Translations under genes and position numbers: made by a program
In this document: piece after piece, positions 45,798-54,612 of the stretch
Position numbering within the stretch: position 1 is the stretch's first letter
Layout: every line of letters begins with the position of its first letter
DNA from: JAITWN01 sp050486285
GTDB taxonomy: Bacteria > Pseudomonadota > Gammaproteobacteria > SZUA-140
Direction: 5' to 3'
Length of the DNA stretch: 64,000 nucleotides
Assembly: GCA_050486285.1 (NCBI GenBank)
Contig: JBJHCZ010000014.1
Coordinates: 1-64,000 of the forward strand
The notes under the pieces: model-generated
Told to the model about the DNA's origin: nothing
The model's database searches: none
The model's input: only the letters and a program-made list of their open reading frames with translations

Positions 45798-45868
45798 GGG
45801 GTCAGAGTCGTTTGATCTTGCGCATGGTGTGAGTACAAATATCGCGGTGATCAAACGACTCTGACCCC
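45798..45868. repeat. GGGGTCAGAGT palindrome, copy H
   Basis: Perfect 20-base arms (45798-45817 and 45849-45868) surround a 31-base loop. The arms are identical to copy C at 12258-12330, while the loop is unrelated. It starts just after the outer-membrane protein stop. Confidence 0.92.
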
Positions 45869-45921
45869 TTGATAGTTTGCGGTACAATAGCCGGCAAACG
45901 ATGCGATGAGGATTGCAGGCC

Positions 45922-46335
45922 GTGACATTGAGGACCGAGAGAGTCATCCCGATCTATCCCGAGAAGATTACCTCCGAAAACAAGTGCGGCTATTGCACGA
46001 ACTCGAAGTGCTGCACCTATTTGACCCAGGAGATCCCGACGCCGCGCTCGAAGCATGACTTCGATCACCTGCTGTGGCAGATCTCGCATCGCGACATCAA
46101 CATCTACAAGGACGAGGACGGCTGGTATCTGCTGGTCCACAACCGCTGCCTGCACCTGCGGCCGAACGGCATGTGCGGCATCTACGATACCCGGCCGGAG
46201 ATCTGCCGCGATCACTCGAACGACGATTGCGAGTTCGACCAGCCGGCGGAAGAGGGCTTCGAGCTGTATTTCGACGGCTATGAATCGCTGCTGAAGTATT
46301 GCAAGAAGCGGTTCAAGAGATGGGGACAGAAGTAG
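45922..46335 (+). CDS. YkgJ-family cysteine-cluster protein
   Basis: This 137-residue protein has the metal-binding cluster pattern of the YkgJ/CxxCxxCC family: 'CGYCTNSKCCTYL' near the start, 'HNRCLHLRPNGMCGIYDTRPEICRDHSNDDC' in the middle and a further Cys in 'LLKYCKKRF'. It is presumed to bind iron or zinc; the role is unknown. I prefer the GTG at 45922 because GAGG lies about 11 bases upstream; a TTG at 45913 is the alternative. Confidence 0.85.
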   Translation: MTLRTERVIPIYPEKITSENKCGYCTNSKCCTYLTQEIPTPRSKHDFDHLLWQISHRDINIYKDEDGWYLLVHNRCLHLRPNGMCGIYDTRPEICRDHSNDDCEFDQPAEEGFELYFDGYESLLKYCKKRFKRWGQK

Positions 46336-46341
46336 GCCGCG

Positions 46342-47022
46342 TTATCGTTCAAGCGCATCGCCCCGCCTGGGCGGAGGCAGGATGTCGCGGAAGGCATGCA
46401 GGACCGGGAAGTCGTGGCTGTCGCGGGCCGGCCGGCGGGAGTCCGGCGCGGCGACGAACAGCAGGTGGCCGATCCCGCCGCGGCGCGCCGATTCGAGCAC
46501 CGCAAGATTGTCATCGATCAGCAGCGTGTGCGCGGGGTCGTAGGCCTCCACCTCCCTGAGCCGTTCCCAGAATTCCGTCTCCTCCTTCGGCAAGCCGAGG
46601 CTGTGCGCGCTGATCACCGCGTCGAGCAGCGCGTCGATGCCCGTCCGCTCGATCTTGAGGGCGAGACTCTTGTGATGGGCATTGGTGACCAGCACCGCGC
46701 GTCGGCCGCCGGCGCGTACCGCGGCGAGAAAGTCGGGGACGTCGGGGCGAATCGCGATCAGCTCGGCCAGTTCCAGCTTCAGCGCGCCGATGTCGACGCC
46801 GAGGGCCTCGCTCCAGTAGTCGACGCAGTACCAGTTCATCGTCCCGCGCAGCGCATCGAAGCGTTCATACAGGCGGACGCGGGATTCGGCCGGATCGAGC
46901 CCGTGGATCTCGGCATAGCGCCGCGGCAGGTGCTCCTGCCAGAAGCGGTTGTCGAAATACAGGTCGAGCAGCGTGCCGTCCATGTCGAGCAGTACGGTGC
47001 TGATCCGGTTCCAGTCGGTCAT
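46342..47022 (-). CDS. yrfG: GMP/IMP nucleotidase YrfG
   Basis: This 226-residue HAD-family phosphatase has the nucleophile motif DMDGTLLD (near 13), motif II in 'VLVTNAHHKSLA', 'GLPKEETEFWERL' with the conserved Lys, and 'TLLIDDNLAVLESARRGG'. In E. coli YrfG dephosphorylates IMP and GMP. It diverges from nudE as in E. coli, which supports the assignment. It lies 6 bases from the convergent YkgJ gene. Confidence 0.9.
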   Translation of the reverse strand: MTDWNRISTVLLDMDGTLLDLYFDNRFWQEHLPRRYAEIHGLDPAESRVRLYERFDALRGTMNWYCVDYWSEALGVDIGALKLELAELIAIRPDVPDFLAAVRAGGRRAVLVTNAHHKSLALKIERTGIDALLDAVISAHSLGLPKEETEFWERLREVEAYDPAHTLLIDDNLAVLESARRGGIGHLLFVAAPDSRRPARDSHDFPVLHAFRDILPPPRRGDALER

Positions 47023-47086
47023 TGCCGGGTTTCCATGGGGTTTTTCCCCGCGGACGCGCAGGGATCGCTATAATCGGCAGTCTACC

Positions 47087-47656
47087 ATGCGTGACAAGCC
47101 CGAAATCCTCACGGCCGAGATCATCGCCCGCACGCGGATGTTCCGTGTCGAGCAGGTCCAGCTGCGGTTCTCGAACGGCGTCGAGGCCTGTTATGAGCGC
47201 CTGCGCAGCAGCTCGGCCGGCGCGGTGCTGGTGATTCCGATGCTCGACCGGGAGACCGTATTGATGATCCGGGAATATGCCGCCGGCGTGCATCGCTACG
47301 AACTCGCGCTGCCGAAGGGGCGTATCGAGGACGGCGAGGACCTGCTCGCCGCCGCCAATCGCGAGCTGATGGAGGAGGTCGGCTACGGCGCCCGCCGTCT
47401 GACCCGGATCGCGTCGCTGACGTTGGCCCCCGGGTATTCCGGCCATATCACTCACCTGGTCCTCGCCGAGGACCTCTACGAGCAGCGCCTGCCCGGCGAC
47501 GAGCCCGAGGAGATCGAGGTCGTGCCCTGGCCGCTTGCCGATCTGCAGGGCCTGCTCGCCTGCGAGGATTGCACCGAGGCGCGCAGCATCGCGGCGCTGT
47601 TCATGGCCCGCGACCTGCTCGACGGTCGCCCCGCGGAGTCGGGAGACCCCAGATGA
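47087..47656 (+). CDS. nudE: ADP compounds hydrolase NudE
   Basis: This 189-residue Nudix hydrolase has the box 'GRIEDGEDLLAAANRELMEEVGYG' region (near 84-107) with the REL..EVG core. Upstream, 'MIREYAAGVHRYELALPKG' is characteristic of NudE. It hydrolyses ADP-ribose, Ap3A and NADH-type compounds. It overlaps cysQ by 4 nt, the standard nudE-cysQ pairing. Confidence 0.93.
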   Translation: MRDKPEILTAEIIARTRMFRVEQVQLRFSNGVEACYERLRSSSAGAVLVIPMLDRETVLMIREYAAGVHRYELALPKGRIEDGEDLLAAANRELMEEVGYGARRLTRIASLTLAPGYSGHITHLVLAEDLYEQRLPGDEPEEIEVVPWPLADLQGLLACEDCTEARSIAALFMARDLLDGRPAESGDPR

Positions 47657-48492
47657 ATCAGGACTTGAATCAGGACAGGCCGGCCTCGACCGAGGCCCTG
47701 GCGGCGCTGCTGGTGCCGGTGATCTCGCTATCGCGCCGCGCCGGCGACGCGATCGTCGGGATCTACAATTCCGGCTTCAACGTCGAGCACAAGGAGGATC
47801 GTTCGCCGCTGACCGAGGCCGACATGGCCGCGCACGACATCCTGGTCGCCGGACTGCATGAATTGACCCCGGCCCTGCCGGTGCTGTCCGAGGAGTCCGC
47901 CGAGATCCCGTTTGCGGAGCGCGCCGGCTGGCGCCGTTACTGGCTCGTCGATCCGCTCGACGGCACCCGCGAATTCGTCAAGCGCAACGGCGAGTTCACG
48001 GTCAATGTCGCGCTGATCGACGAGCACCGCCCGGTGCTCGGCGTCATCGTCGCGCCGGTGACCGGCGCCTGCTATTACGCCTGCGCCGGCCACGGCGCCT
48101 GGCGTCAGGACCCGGGCCGGGCGCCAGGCGCGATCCGGGTGCGGCCGCTGGACCGCGCGCATGTCATCGTCGCCGGCAGCCGTTCGCATGCCGGCAGCCG
48201 CCTCGGCGCGTTTCTGGAGCGCCTCGGCAGTCATGAGCTCGTCAGCATGGGAAGTTCGCTGAAGTCCTGCCTCGTCGCCGAGGGGCGCGCCGATCTCTAT
48301 CCGCGCCTCGGCCCGACCTCGGAATGGGATACCGCCGCCGCGCAATGCATCGTCGAGGAGGCCGGCGGGCGCGTCACCGATACCGCGATGCGGCCGCTGC
48401 GTTACAACACCAAGGACTCGCTGCTGAACCCGGATTTCTTCGTGTCGGGCGCGCGCGACCAGGACTGGTCGCGTTATCTCGCTGAATCCTGA
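47653..48492 (+). CDS. cysQ: 3'(2'),5'-bisphosphate nucleotidase CysQ
   Basis: This 279-residue inositol-monophosphatase-fold enzyme removes the 3'-phosphate from PAP, the by-product of PAPS reduction in sulfate assimilation. Metal-site motifs are 'DRSPLTEADMAAHDIL', 'LSEESAEI', 'WLVDPLDGTREFVKRNGEF' and 'SEWDTAAAQCIVEEAGG'. The start at 47653 overlaps nudE (ATGA). It links functionally to the sulfite reductase and CysB-type genes at 6-9.6 kb. Confidence 0.95.
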   Translation: MNQDLNQDRPASTEALAALLVPVISLSRRAGDAIVGIYNSGFNVEHKEDRSPLTEADMAAHDILVAGLHELTPALPVLSEESAEIPFAERAGWRRYWLVDPLDGTREFVKRNGEFTVNVALIDEHRPVLGVIVAPVTGACYYACAGHGAWRQDPGRAPGAIRVRPLDRAHVIVAGSRSHAGSRLGAFLERLGSHELVSMGSSLKSCLVAEGRADLYPRLGPTSEWDTAAAQCIVEEAGGRVTDTAMRPLRYNTKDSLLNPDFFVSGARDQDWSRYLAES

Positions 48493-48505
48493 GGGCTAAG
48501 CCCGT

Positions 48506-48727
48506 TCAGTTCGGCGGCAGGCTGACCTCGATCACCTCGACCGAGGAGGACGGCTTCGGGATCGGGCGATTGTCGTTGCGCAGGGTCTCGAGCCGTGTCT
48601 GGATGGCCTGGCGGATCTGTCGCAGCGCCTCGTCGCGGGTCTCGCCGGCGGCGATGCAGCCGGGCAGGTCGGGGACATAGGCGCCGTAACTTTCCGGACC
48701 CTTTTCGATAATTACCAGATATTGCAT
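48506..48727 (-). CDS. HicB-family protein without a HicA partner
   Basis: This 73-residue protein ('MQYLVIIEKGPESYGAYVPD', 'LPGCIAAGETRDEALRQIRQAIQ') is the partial RNase-H fold of HicB antitoxins, without the C-terminal DNA-binding domain. HicA, the usual mRNA-cleaving partner, is not found on either side. It may be an orphan remnant or a stand-alone HicB-like regulator. Confidence 0.85.
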   Translation of the reverse strand: MQYLVIIEKGPESYGAYVPDLPGCIAAGETRDEALRQIRQAIQTRLETLRNDNRPIPKPSSSVEVIEVSLPPN

Positions 48728-49070
48728 GCAAGAACCTGACAGAGGAGACGCTAGTCAGAAAGTTTATCTGATATCCGCTTCGCTGAATAGCGACGGCCGC
48801 AACGACGAAAATCCGTCACTTTCCGAACCTTGTTATATTTAGTCATGAACTCCTTGATCATAAAGATCTCTTGGACTGACAACCGGCAGGCCTCCGCAAC
48901 ACGTGCATTTTATTGAAAATCCACGTATCCTTGCCTGATCCCCTGGTCAGGGGGATGTGGGGAGAGGGGGCACACCAGCCCACCCTGACAGACCCCGGAC
49001 GGCATGGCTGCTAGATGCCGGCGGCGGTCAAGGACCAACAAATCAACCAAGGTAGAAGGTAAAAGGTGAA
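48728..49070. other. Non-coding region upstream of the first azurin
   Basis: This is 343 bases without a convincing gene. A 31-codon frame on the minus strand (48751-48846) sits where a HicA gene would be expected, but it is basic and not HicA-like. A hairpin ATCCCCTG/AGGGGAT lies at 48938-48956, roughly 115 bases before the azurin start, and the azurin promoter is presumably here. Confidence 0.55.
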
Positions 49071-49523
49071 ATGATGATGAGCAAGAAGATTCTGGCTATA
49101 GGTGTTTTCTGTGTGTTCAGCTCCGCTGCCCTGGCCGACAACTGCAACGTCGAGATCGAAGGCAACGACGCGATGCAGTTCAACAAGAAGGAACTCACGG
49201 TCGGCTCGAGCTGCAGCGAGATCACGATCACCCTCAAGCATGTCGGCGCGCTGCCGAAGGCGACGATGGGCCATGCGGTTGTCATCACCAAGACCGCTGA
49301 CTTCCAGGCCGTCGCCAATGCCGGCATCGGCGCGGGTATCGACAACAACCATGTCCCGCCGGGCGATGCCCGCGTCATCGCGAACACCAAGCTGGTCGGC
49401 GGCGGTGAGTCCGCCAGCCTGAAGATCCCGGGCTCGGCGCTCGAGGCTGGTGGTGACTACACGTTCTTCTGCCCGTTCCCGGGCCACAACGCGATGATGA
49501 AGGGCAAGCTGATCGTCCAGTAA
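49071..49523 (+). CDS. Azurin
   Basis: This 150-residue blue copper protein precursor has a signal peptide ending ALA/DN. The ligands are H57 ('LKHVGALPKATMGHAV'), C134, H139 and axial M143 ('FFCPFPGHNAMMKG'), with exactly the azurin spacing. A Cys pair (C25, C48) matches the azurin disulfide. It is a periplasmic one-electron carrier. AAGGTGAA precedes three consecutive ATG codons. It is a tandem duplicate of the gene at 49863. Confidence 0.95.
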   Translation: MMMSKKILAIGVFCVFSSAALADNCNVEIEGNDAMQFNKKELTVGSSCSEITITLKHVGALPKATMGHAVVITKTADFQAVANAGIGAGIDNNHVPPGDARVIANTKLVGGGESASLKIPGSALEAGGDYTFFCPFPGHNAMMKGKLIVQ

Positions 49524-49577
49524 TCGCATCGCCTGAGCGGCGGGCCGGCACAGCCCCGGTTCGTCCTGCAGTACCCG

Positions 49578-49608
49578 GGCCCTCCGTCACTGACGGAGGG
49601 CCTTTTTT
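49578..49608 (+). terminator. Rho-independent terminator of azurin 1
   Basis: GGCCCTCCG pairs with CGGAGGGCC (12-base arms counting the TCA/TGA at the loop) followed by six T. It lies 55 bases after the stop. The stem sequence is almost the same as the terminator of the second azurin. Confidence 0.92.
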
Positions 49609-49862
49609 ATTTCCATCATCCCGCCCGGCCTGAACACATCAGTATCAAGGCTATATTCATAGTATTTTACCTGCAGGTGAGTGCGAACGGAGACAGGTGC
49701 AATTTGCCCTGAACGCGCATATTCTTGCGCAATCCCTTTTCAACCGGGGATGCGGGAAAGCAGGCCTCAGAAGCTGCACGCGCAGTCTCGTCCGGTATTG
49801 TTCCGATGCCGGTGGCCCGGGGCCAACACAAACCACACGATAATGAGATGAGAGGTGACGCG

Positions 49863-50312
49863 ATGATGATCAGAAATATACTGGTAGTCGGTGCGTTATG
49901 TCTGTTCAGTTCCGCAGTATTCGCCGACGGCTGCAAGGTGATGATCGAGGGCAACGATGCAATGCAGTTCAACCTGAAGGAGATCAAGGTCGACGCCGGT
50001 TGCGCCGAGATCGAGGTGACGCTCAAGCATGTCGGCGCGCTGCCAAAGGCGACGATGGGGCATGGTTTCGTAATCACCAAGTCGAGCGACATGCAGGCCG
50101 TCGCCAATGCCGGCATTGCGGCCGGTATTGCCAATGACCACGTTCCACCGGGTGATGCTCGCATTATCGCGAACACCCACCTCGTTGGCGGCGGAGAGTC
50201 GACGACGATCAAGATCCCCGGCTCCAAGCTTGAAGCCGGCGGCGACTATATGTTCTTCTGCCCGTTCCCGGGCCACAACGCGATGATGAAGGGCAAGTTC
50301 ATCGTCGGTTGA
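49863..50312 (+). CDS. Azurin, second copy
   Basis: This 149-residue azurin precursor has a signal peptide ending VFA/DG, ligands H56, C133, H138 and M142, and the same Cys pair. It is clearly paralogous to azurin 1, differing mainly in charged surface residues ('LKEIKVDAGCAEIEVTLKH'). GAGGTG upstream supports the ATG at 49863. The frame is open further upstream (to 49725) but without azurin-like or signal sequence. Confidence 0.95.
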   Translation: MMIRNILVVGALCLFSSAVFADGCKVMIEGNDAMQFNLKEIKVDAGCAEIEVTLKHVGALPKATMGHGFVITKSSDMQAVANAGIAAGIANDHVPPGDARIIANTHLVGGGESTTIKIPGSKLEAGGDYMFFCPFPGHNAMMKGKFIVG

Positions 50313-50369
50313 TGCCGTAATCTCGCGAGCCCCGGCGCCCGGCGTCAGGGGCTTCGCGCAGCAGGTCAA

Positions 50370-50402
50370 GGCCCTCCGTCTCCGACGGAGGGCCTTTTTT
50401 TT
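50370..50402 (+). terminator. Rho-independent terminator of azurin 2
   Basis: GGCCCTCCGTC-TCC-GACGGAGGGCC is a perfect 11-bp stem with a 3-base loop followed by eight T. The T-run reaches the convergent srkA stop. Confidence 0.94.
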
Positions 50403-51406
50403 CACAGGCCGCCGAGAGTCAGCGGCGGCTCTTCCATCAGCGCGATCTGCTCGCGCAGTTCCAGCACGCGCTCTTCCCAGTAGCGCTGGGTGTTGAACCA
50501 CGGGAACGCGACGGGGAAGGCCGGGTCGTGCCAGCGCCGCGCGATCCACGCCGAGTAGTGGATCAGCCGCAGCGTGCGCAGCGCCTCGACGAGGTGCAGC
50601 TCGCGCGCATCGAACTCATGGAAGTCTTCATAGCCCGCGAGTACGTCTCCGAGCTGGCGGAGCATCGACGCGCGATCGCCCGACAGCAGCATCCACAGAT
50701 CCTGCACCGCGGGCCCCATGCGGCTGTCGTCGAAGTCGACGAAGTGCGGGCCGTCGTCGGCCCACAGCACATTGCCGGCGTGGCAGTCGCCGTGCAGACG
50801 CAGCACGCTGACGCTTCCGGCGCGCGCAAAGCAGTGCTCGACGCCGGCCAGCGCCTGATCGACGACACTGCGCCAGGCCGGCAGCAGGTCGGCGGGGATG
50901 AAGTCATGAGCGAGCAGCCAGTCGCGCGGCTCGCGTCCGAAGCTGTCGATATCGATCGACGGCCGTTCGCGGTACGGAGCGATCGCGCCGAGCGCGTGGA
51001 TGCGCCCGATGAAGCGGCCCATCCATTCGAGCGTGTCGGGGTCGTCGAATTCGGGCGCGCGGCCGCGCTGGCGCGGGTAAAGCGCGAAGCGGTGGCCGCC
51101 GAAGTGATGCAGCGTCACGCCATCGATGACCAGCGGCGTCACCACCGGGACCTCGCGCTCGGCCAGCAGCGCGGTGAACGCATGTTCCTCGAAGATCGCC
51201 GCGTCCGACCAGCGGCCGGGCCGGTAGAACTTCGCGATCAGGGGCGGGCCGTCCTCGATGCCGATCTGGTAGACGCGGTTCTCGTAGCTGTTCAGCGCGA
51301 ACACCCGCCCGTCGCCGCGATGGCCGAGGCTCTCGATCGCATCGAGCACGCGGTCGGGCGTCAGACCGGAATAGGGGGCTTCACCGCCAGGGACATCCGT
51401 ACTCAT
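50402..51406 (-). CDS. srkA: Stress response kinase A
   Basis: This 334-residue APH/choline-kinase-fold protein kinase (YihE) has 'ALNSYENRVYQIGIEDGPPLIAKFYRP' (ATP-binding Lys), 'VLRLHGDCHAGNVLW' (catalytic loop with HGD) and 'FVDFDDSRMGPAVQDLWMLL' (metal-binding DFD). E. coli SrkA (328 residues) counters MazEF-linked death and Cpx stress. In E. coli it precedes dsbA, which is not seen here. Confidence 0.92.
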   Translation of the reverse strand: MSTDVPGGEAPYSGLTPDRVLDAIESLGHRGDGRVFALNSYENRVYQIGIEDGPPLIAKFYRPGRWSDAAIFEEHAFTALLAEREVPVVTPLVIDGVTLHHFGGHRFALYPRQRGRAPEFDDPDTLEWMGRFIGRIHALGAIAPYRERPSIDIDSFGREPRDWLLAHDFIPADLLPAWRSVVDQALAGVEHCFARAGSVSVLRLHGDCHAGNVLWADDGPHFVDFDDSRMGPAVQDLWMLLSGDRASMLRQLGDVLAGYEDFHEFDARELHLVEALRTLRLIHYSAWIARRWHDPAFPVAFPWFNTQRYWEERVLELREQIALMEEPPLTLGGL

Positions 51407-51424
51407 ATCGCCTCAAACGCGAAC

Positions 51425-51457
51425 GGGGTCAGAGTAGACGAAGTCTACTCTGACCCC
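51425..51457. repeat. GGGGTCAGAGT palindrome, copy F
   Basis: A perfect 15-bp stem (GGGGTCAGAGTAGAC at 51425-51439, complement at 51443-51457) with a GAA loop. All 33 bases are identical to copy G at 55729-55761. It supplies the stop codon of the RND pump gene and lies in the srkA leader. Confidence 0.93.
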
Positions 51458-54400
51458 ATGAGGTTTGCTCCGCTGCTTGCGGTCGCCGGCTTGTCTGTGG
51501 GGGCGCGTTCGCGGTCGCCGGCGAAGTGGAGCCAGCGATAGAGGATCGGGATCAGCAGCAGGCTGACGACCAGCGAGAAGCTGAGTCCGGAGACGATCGT
51601 CACTGCGAGCGGCCGCAGCATCTCTGAGCCCTCGCCGAGGCCGATCGCGAGCGGCAGCAGTCCGGCGACGGTCGTCAGCGTCGTCATCAGGATCGGCCGC
51701 AGGCGCAGCCGCGCCGCCTCGGCGATCGCGTCCGCAACCGCGAGACCGCGCTCGCGCATGATCTCGATGAACTCGACCAGCACGATCGCGTTGTTGACGA
51801 CGATACCGGCGAGCATGATCATGCCGAGCCACACCGGCATCGACAGCGGCAGGCCGGTGATGTTGAGACCGAGCGCGACGCCGATCGCCGCGAACGGCAC
51901 GCCGAGCAGGATCACGAACGGGTTGCGCAGAGACTCGTACTGCACCGCCATCACCACCAGCACGAGGAACAGCGCGAGGCCGAGCAGGATGTGGATCATG
52001 CGCTGGCCTTCCTGCAGGGCCATGGTCGCGCCGGCGTCATAGATGCTGTAGCCCTCCGGCAGCGGCAGTTCGGCGAGTCGTTCGTTGATCGTCAGGCCGA
52101 CCAGGCCGAGCGGGGCGTCGGACGCGACCGTGCCGGTGATCTCGACGACGCGGCGCTGGTTGTCGCGCCGGATCTGCGCCGGCGCCGCGACCAGGCGGAC
52201 CTCGGCGACGTCGCCGAGGTAGACCGCCGGCAGGCCGTCATCCTCGGCATACAGCAGCAAGGATTCGAGATCCTGCGGGTTCAGCGCATCGGCGCGCGGC
52301 AGGCGCATGCGCACGTCATAGGCGCGGTCCCCGTCGATGAAGTCGGTGACGATCCAGCCGTCGAGCGCCATCTGCACCGCGCGACCGACGTCCTCGACGG
52401 TCAGCCCGAGCTCGGCGGCGCGATCGCGATCGACGTCGACCGCGATCTCCTGCAGGATTTCCTCGGCCGAATGGGCGATGTTGCGCAGACCCGGGATGCC
52501 GCGCAGGCGGCTGACGGCTTCGTCGCCGAGCATGTACAGGGTGTCGAGGTCCGGGCCCTGGATGCGCATGCTGATATCGTCGTCGCCGCTGCCGATGCGG
52601 ATGCCGCGGATGCCGGCCGGGCGCATGCGGATGCGTGCGCCGGCGATCTGTTCGGCGGCGATCAGGCGGTTCATGCCGCGGATCCAGTCCTCGCTGCTGA
52701 TCTCTCGCATTGACAGCGGCACCAGTTGCACCATCAGCGTGCTCGCATTGCTGGTTTCTCGCTGCGTGCGACCGAAGATGCGACCGCCGACGATCGAGTA
52801 GACGCGTTCGACCTCCGTCTGGGCCAGGGCCAGATCCTCGAAGCGCTGCACGATGCGGTCCATCTCCTCGATCGACACGCCGGGGTCGGCGACGATATCG
52901 ACGCGGAGATTGCCGTCATCCATGTTCGGCAGGAAGATCTGCTGGCCGCTCTGGAACACCGGCAGCGCGATGATCAGTCCGATCGCGAACATCGCGACGA
53001 TCAGCGGCTGTGTCCAGAGGCGCGACAGCAGCATCGTCACCAGCCGGCGGTAGCCGTGCTGGGCCGACTCGATGGCGGCGTCGATAGCGCGCCGGACGCG
53101 CCCGGGCTTCTGCACCGGCACGCGGCAGCCGAGCGCCGGAACCAGCGTCAGCGCGACGATCACCGACGCGACGATCGCCGCCGACACCGTGAAGATCAGC
53201 TCGCGGAACAGCAGCCCGACCAGGCCGCCGACGAACAGAAACGGCAGGATAGCGGCAAGGTTCGTCGAGCCCGACGCGACGATCGCGCTGTTGACCTCGC
53301 GCGCCGCCTCGATGCCGGCATCGTCCCAGCGATCGCCGGCGCGCTGATGGCGCGTGATGTTTTCGAGCATGACGATCGTGCTGTCCACCAGCATGCCGAT
53401 ACCGACCGCGAGTCCGCCCAGCGTCATGATATTGATCGTCATGCCGCCGAGGTCCATCAGCGCGAAGGTCACCAGCACCGCGATCGGCATCGCGCTGCCG
53501 ACGACCAGCGTGCGGCGGATGTCGCCGAGGAACAGGTAGACGACCGCCATCGCCAGCAGCGCGCCGAGCAGCGCGGCGAGTGCGGCGTTGTTGACCGCGT
53601 TGCGGACATAGACCGACTGGTCGCTGACCTTGCTGATCTCGATGCCCTCCGGCAGCAGTCCCTCCGAGATCAGCCAGGCGAGCCGGTCCTCGACGACATC
53701 GACGACGGCGACGGTGTTCGCGGTCGGCTGCTTCTGCACCGACATCACGACGCCCGGCATGCGATTCATGCGCGCGATCAGGCGCTGCTCCTGGTGGGTG
53801 TCGATCACGCGCGCTATCTCGCCGAGGCGGAGGGTGCCGCCGTCGGGCAGCTTGATCGGCAGATCGCGGATCTGTTCGACCGACCGGAAGCGGCCCATCG
53901 TCCGGCTCGTGTATTCGCGTTCCGGCATCAGCAGGCGCCCGGCCGGTTGTTCGAGATTGCCGCTGCGCAGCGCGTCGGCGAGGTCCTCGGGTTTGAGCCC
54001 GAGACCGGCGAGGCGGCGCTGGTCGGGGAGTATCTGGACCTCGCGGACGAGGCCGCCGCCGACCTCGGCCGCGGCGACGCCGGGCAGCGTGATGAACCAG
54101 GTCGCGAACTGATGATCGACCCAGTCGCGCAACTCGACCGGATCCCACAGTTGCGAGCTGACGATGTACTCGGCGACCGGGATCTGCGACGGGTCGCGCT
54201 TGAAGATCGTCGGCGGTTCGATCGTCTCCGGCAGGAAGCGGCGGGCGCGGTCGAGGCGGGTGCTGGCGTCGCGCAATGCGATATCGATGTCCTTGCCGTA
54301 CTGGAAGGTCAGGTCGACCTCGGCGCGGCCCTCGGAAGTCGTCGACTGCAATGCGATCGCGTCCTCGGTGATCGCGAGCTGCTCCTCGAGCATGCGCGTC

Positions 54401-54612
54401 GCGCGGTCCTCCATCACCGCCGCGGGGACGCCGGGTTCGACGATGCGGACCGAGATCTCGGGATAGATGATCTGCGGCAGCAGGTCGACCGGCAGCCGCG
54501 TCAGCGCGAACAGCCCGAGTACCATCGCCGCGAGCGCGATCATGACGACGCCGATCGGGTGGCGGATCGACCAGGCCGCGAGTCCGCCGGTCCGACCGAT
54601 CGCCTGCTTCAC
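51445..54612 (-). CDS. RND efflux pump, inner-membrane transporter
   Basis: This 1055-residue AcrB/HAE1-family proton-driven pump has a first helix 'HPIGVVMIALAAMVLGLFAL' and large periplasmic porter domains. The TM4 relay contains 'LGGLAVGIGMLVDSTIVMLENI' (the D-ST region), and a second half repeats the pattern ('GIVVNNAIVLVEFI'). It pairs with the adaptor upstream (4-nt GTGA overlap); no TolC-type channel is encoded nearby. GTG start. The native C-terminus appears replaced: it ends Met-Gly-Ser-Glu inside palindrome F. Substrate unknown. Confidence 0.94.
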   Translation of the reverse strand: MKQAIGRTGGLAAWSIRHPIGVVMIALAAMVLGLFALTRLPVDLLPQIIYPEISVRIVEPGVPAAVMEDRATRMLEEQLAITEDAIALQSTTSEGRAEVDLTFQYGKDIDIALRDASTRLDRARRFLPETIEPPTIFKRDPSQIPVAEYIVSSQLWDPVELRDWVDHQFATWFITLPGVAAAEVGGGLVREVQILPDQRRLAGLGLKPEDLADALRSGNLEQPAGRLLMPEREYTSRTMGRFRSVEQIRDLPIKLPDGGTLRLGEIARVIDTHQEQRLIARMNRMPGVVMSVQKQPTANTVAVVDVVEDRLAWLISEGLLPEGIEISKVSDQSVYVRNAVNNAALAALLGALLAMAVVYLFLGDIRRTLVVGSAMPIAVLVTFALMDLGGMTINIMTLGGLAVGIGMLVDSTIVMLENITRHQRAGDRWDDAGIEAAREVNSAIVASGSTNLAAILPFLFVGGLVGLLFRELIFTVSAAIVASVIVALTLVPALGCRVPVQKPGRVRRAIDAAIESAQHGYRRLVTMLLSRLWTQPLIVAMFAIGLIIALPVFQSGQQIFLPNMDDGNLRVDIVADPGVSIEEMDRIVQRFEDLALAQTEVERVYSIVGGRIFGRTQRETSNASTLMVQLVPLSMREISSEDWIRGMNRLIAAEQIAGARIRMRPAGIRGIRIGSGDDDISMRIQGPDLDTLYMLGDEAVSRLRGIPGLRNIAHSAEEILQEIAVDVDRDRAAELGLTVEDVGRAVQMALDGWIVTDFIDGDRAYDVRMRLPRADALNPQDLESLLLYAEDDGLPAVYLGDVAEVRLVAAPAQIRRDNQRRVVEITGTVASDAPLGLVGLTINERLAELPLPEGYSIYDAGATMALQEGQRMIHILLGLALFLVLVVMAVQYESLRNPFVILLGVPFAAIGVALGLNITGLPLSMPVWLGMIMLAGIVVNNAIVLVEFIEIMRERGLAVADAIAEAARLRLRPILMTTLTTVAGLLPLAIGLGEGSEMLRPLAVTIVSGLSFSLVVSLLLIPILYRWLHFAGDRERAPTDKPATASSGANLMGSE

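Noticed and set aside
48751..48846. 31-codon minus-strand frame as a HicA toxin
   Set aside because: Too short, and it lacks the HicA pattern of a conserved Gly and His in the dsRNA-binding fold.
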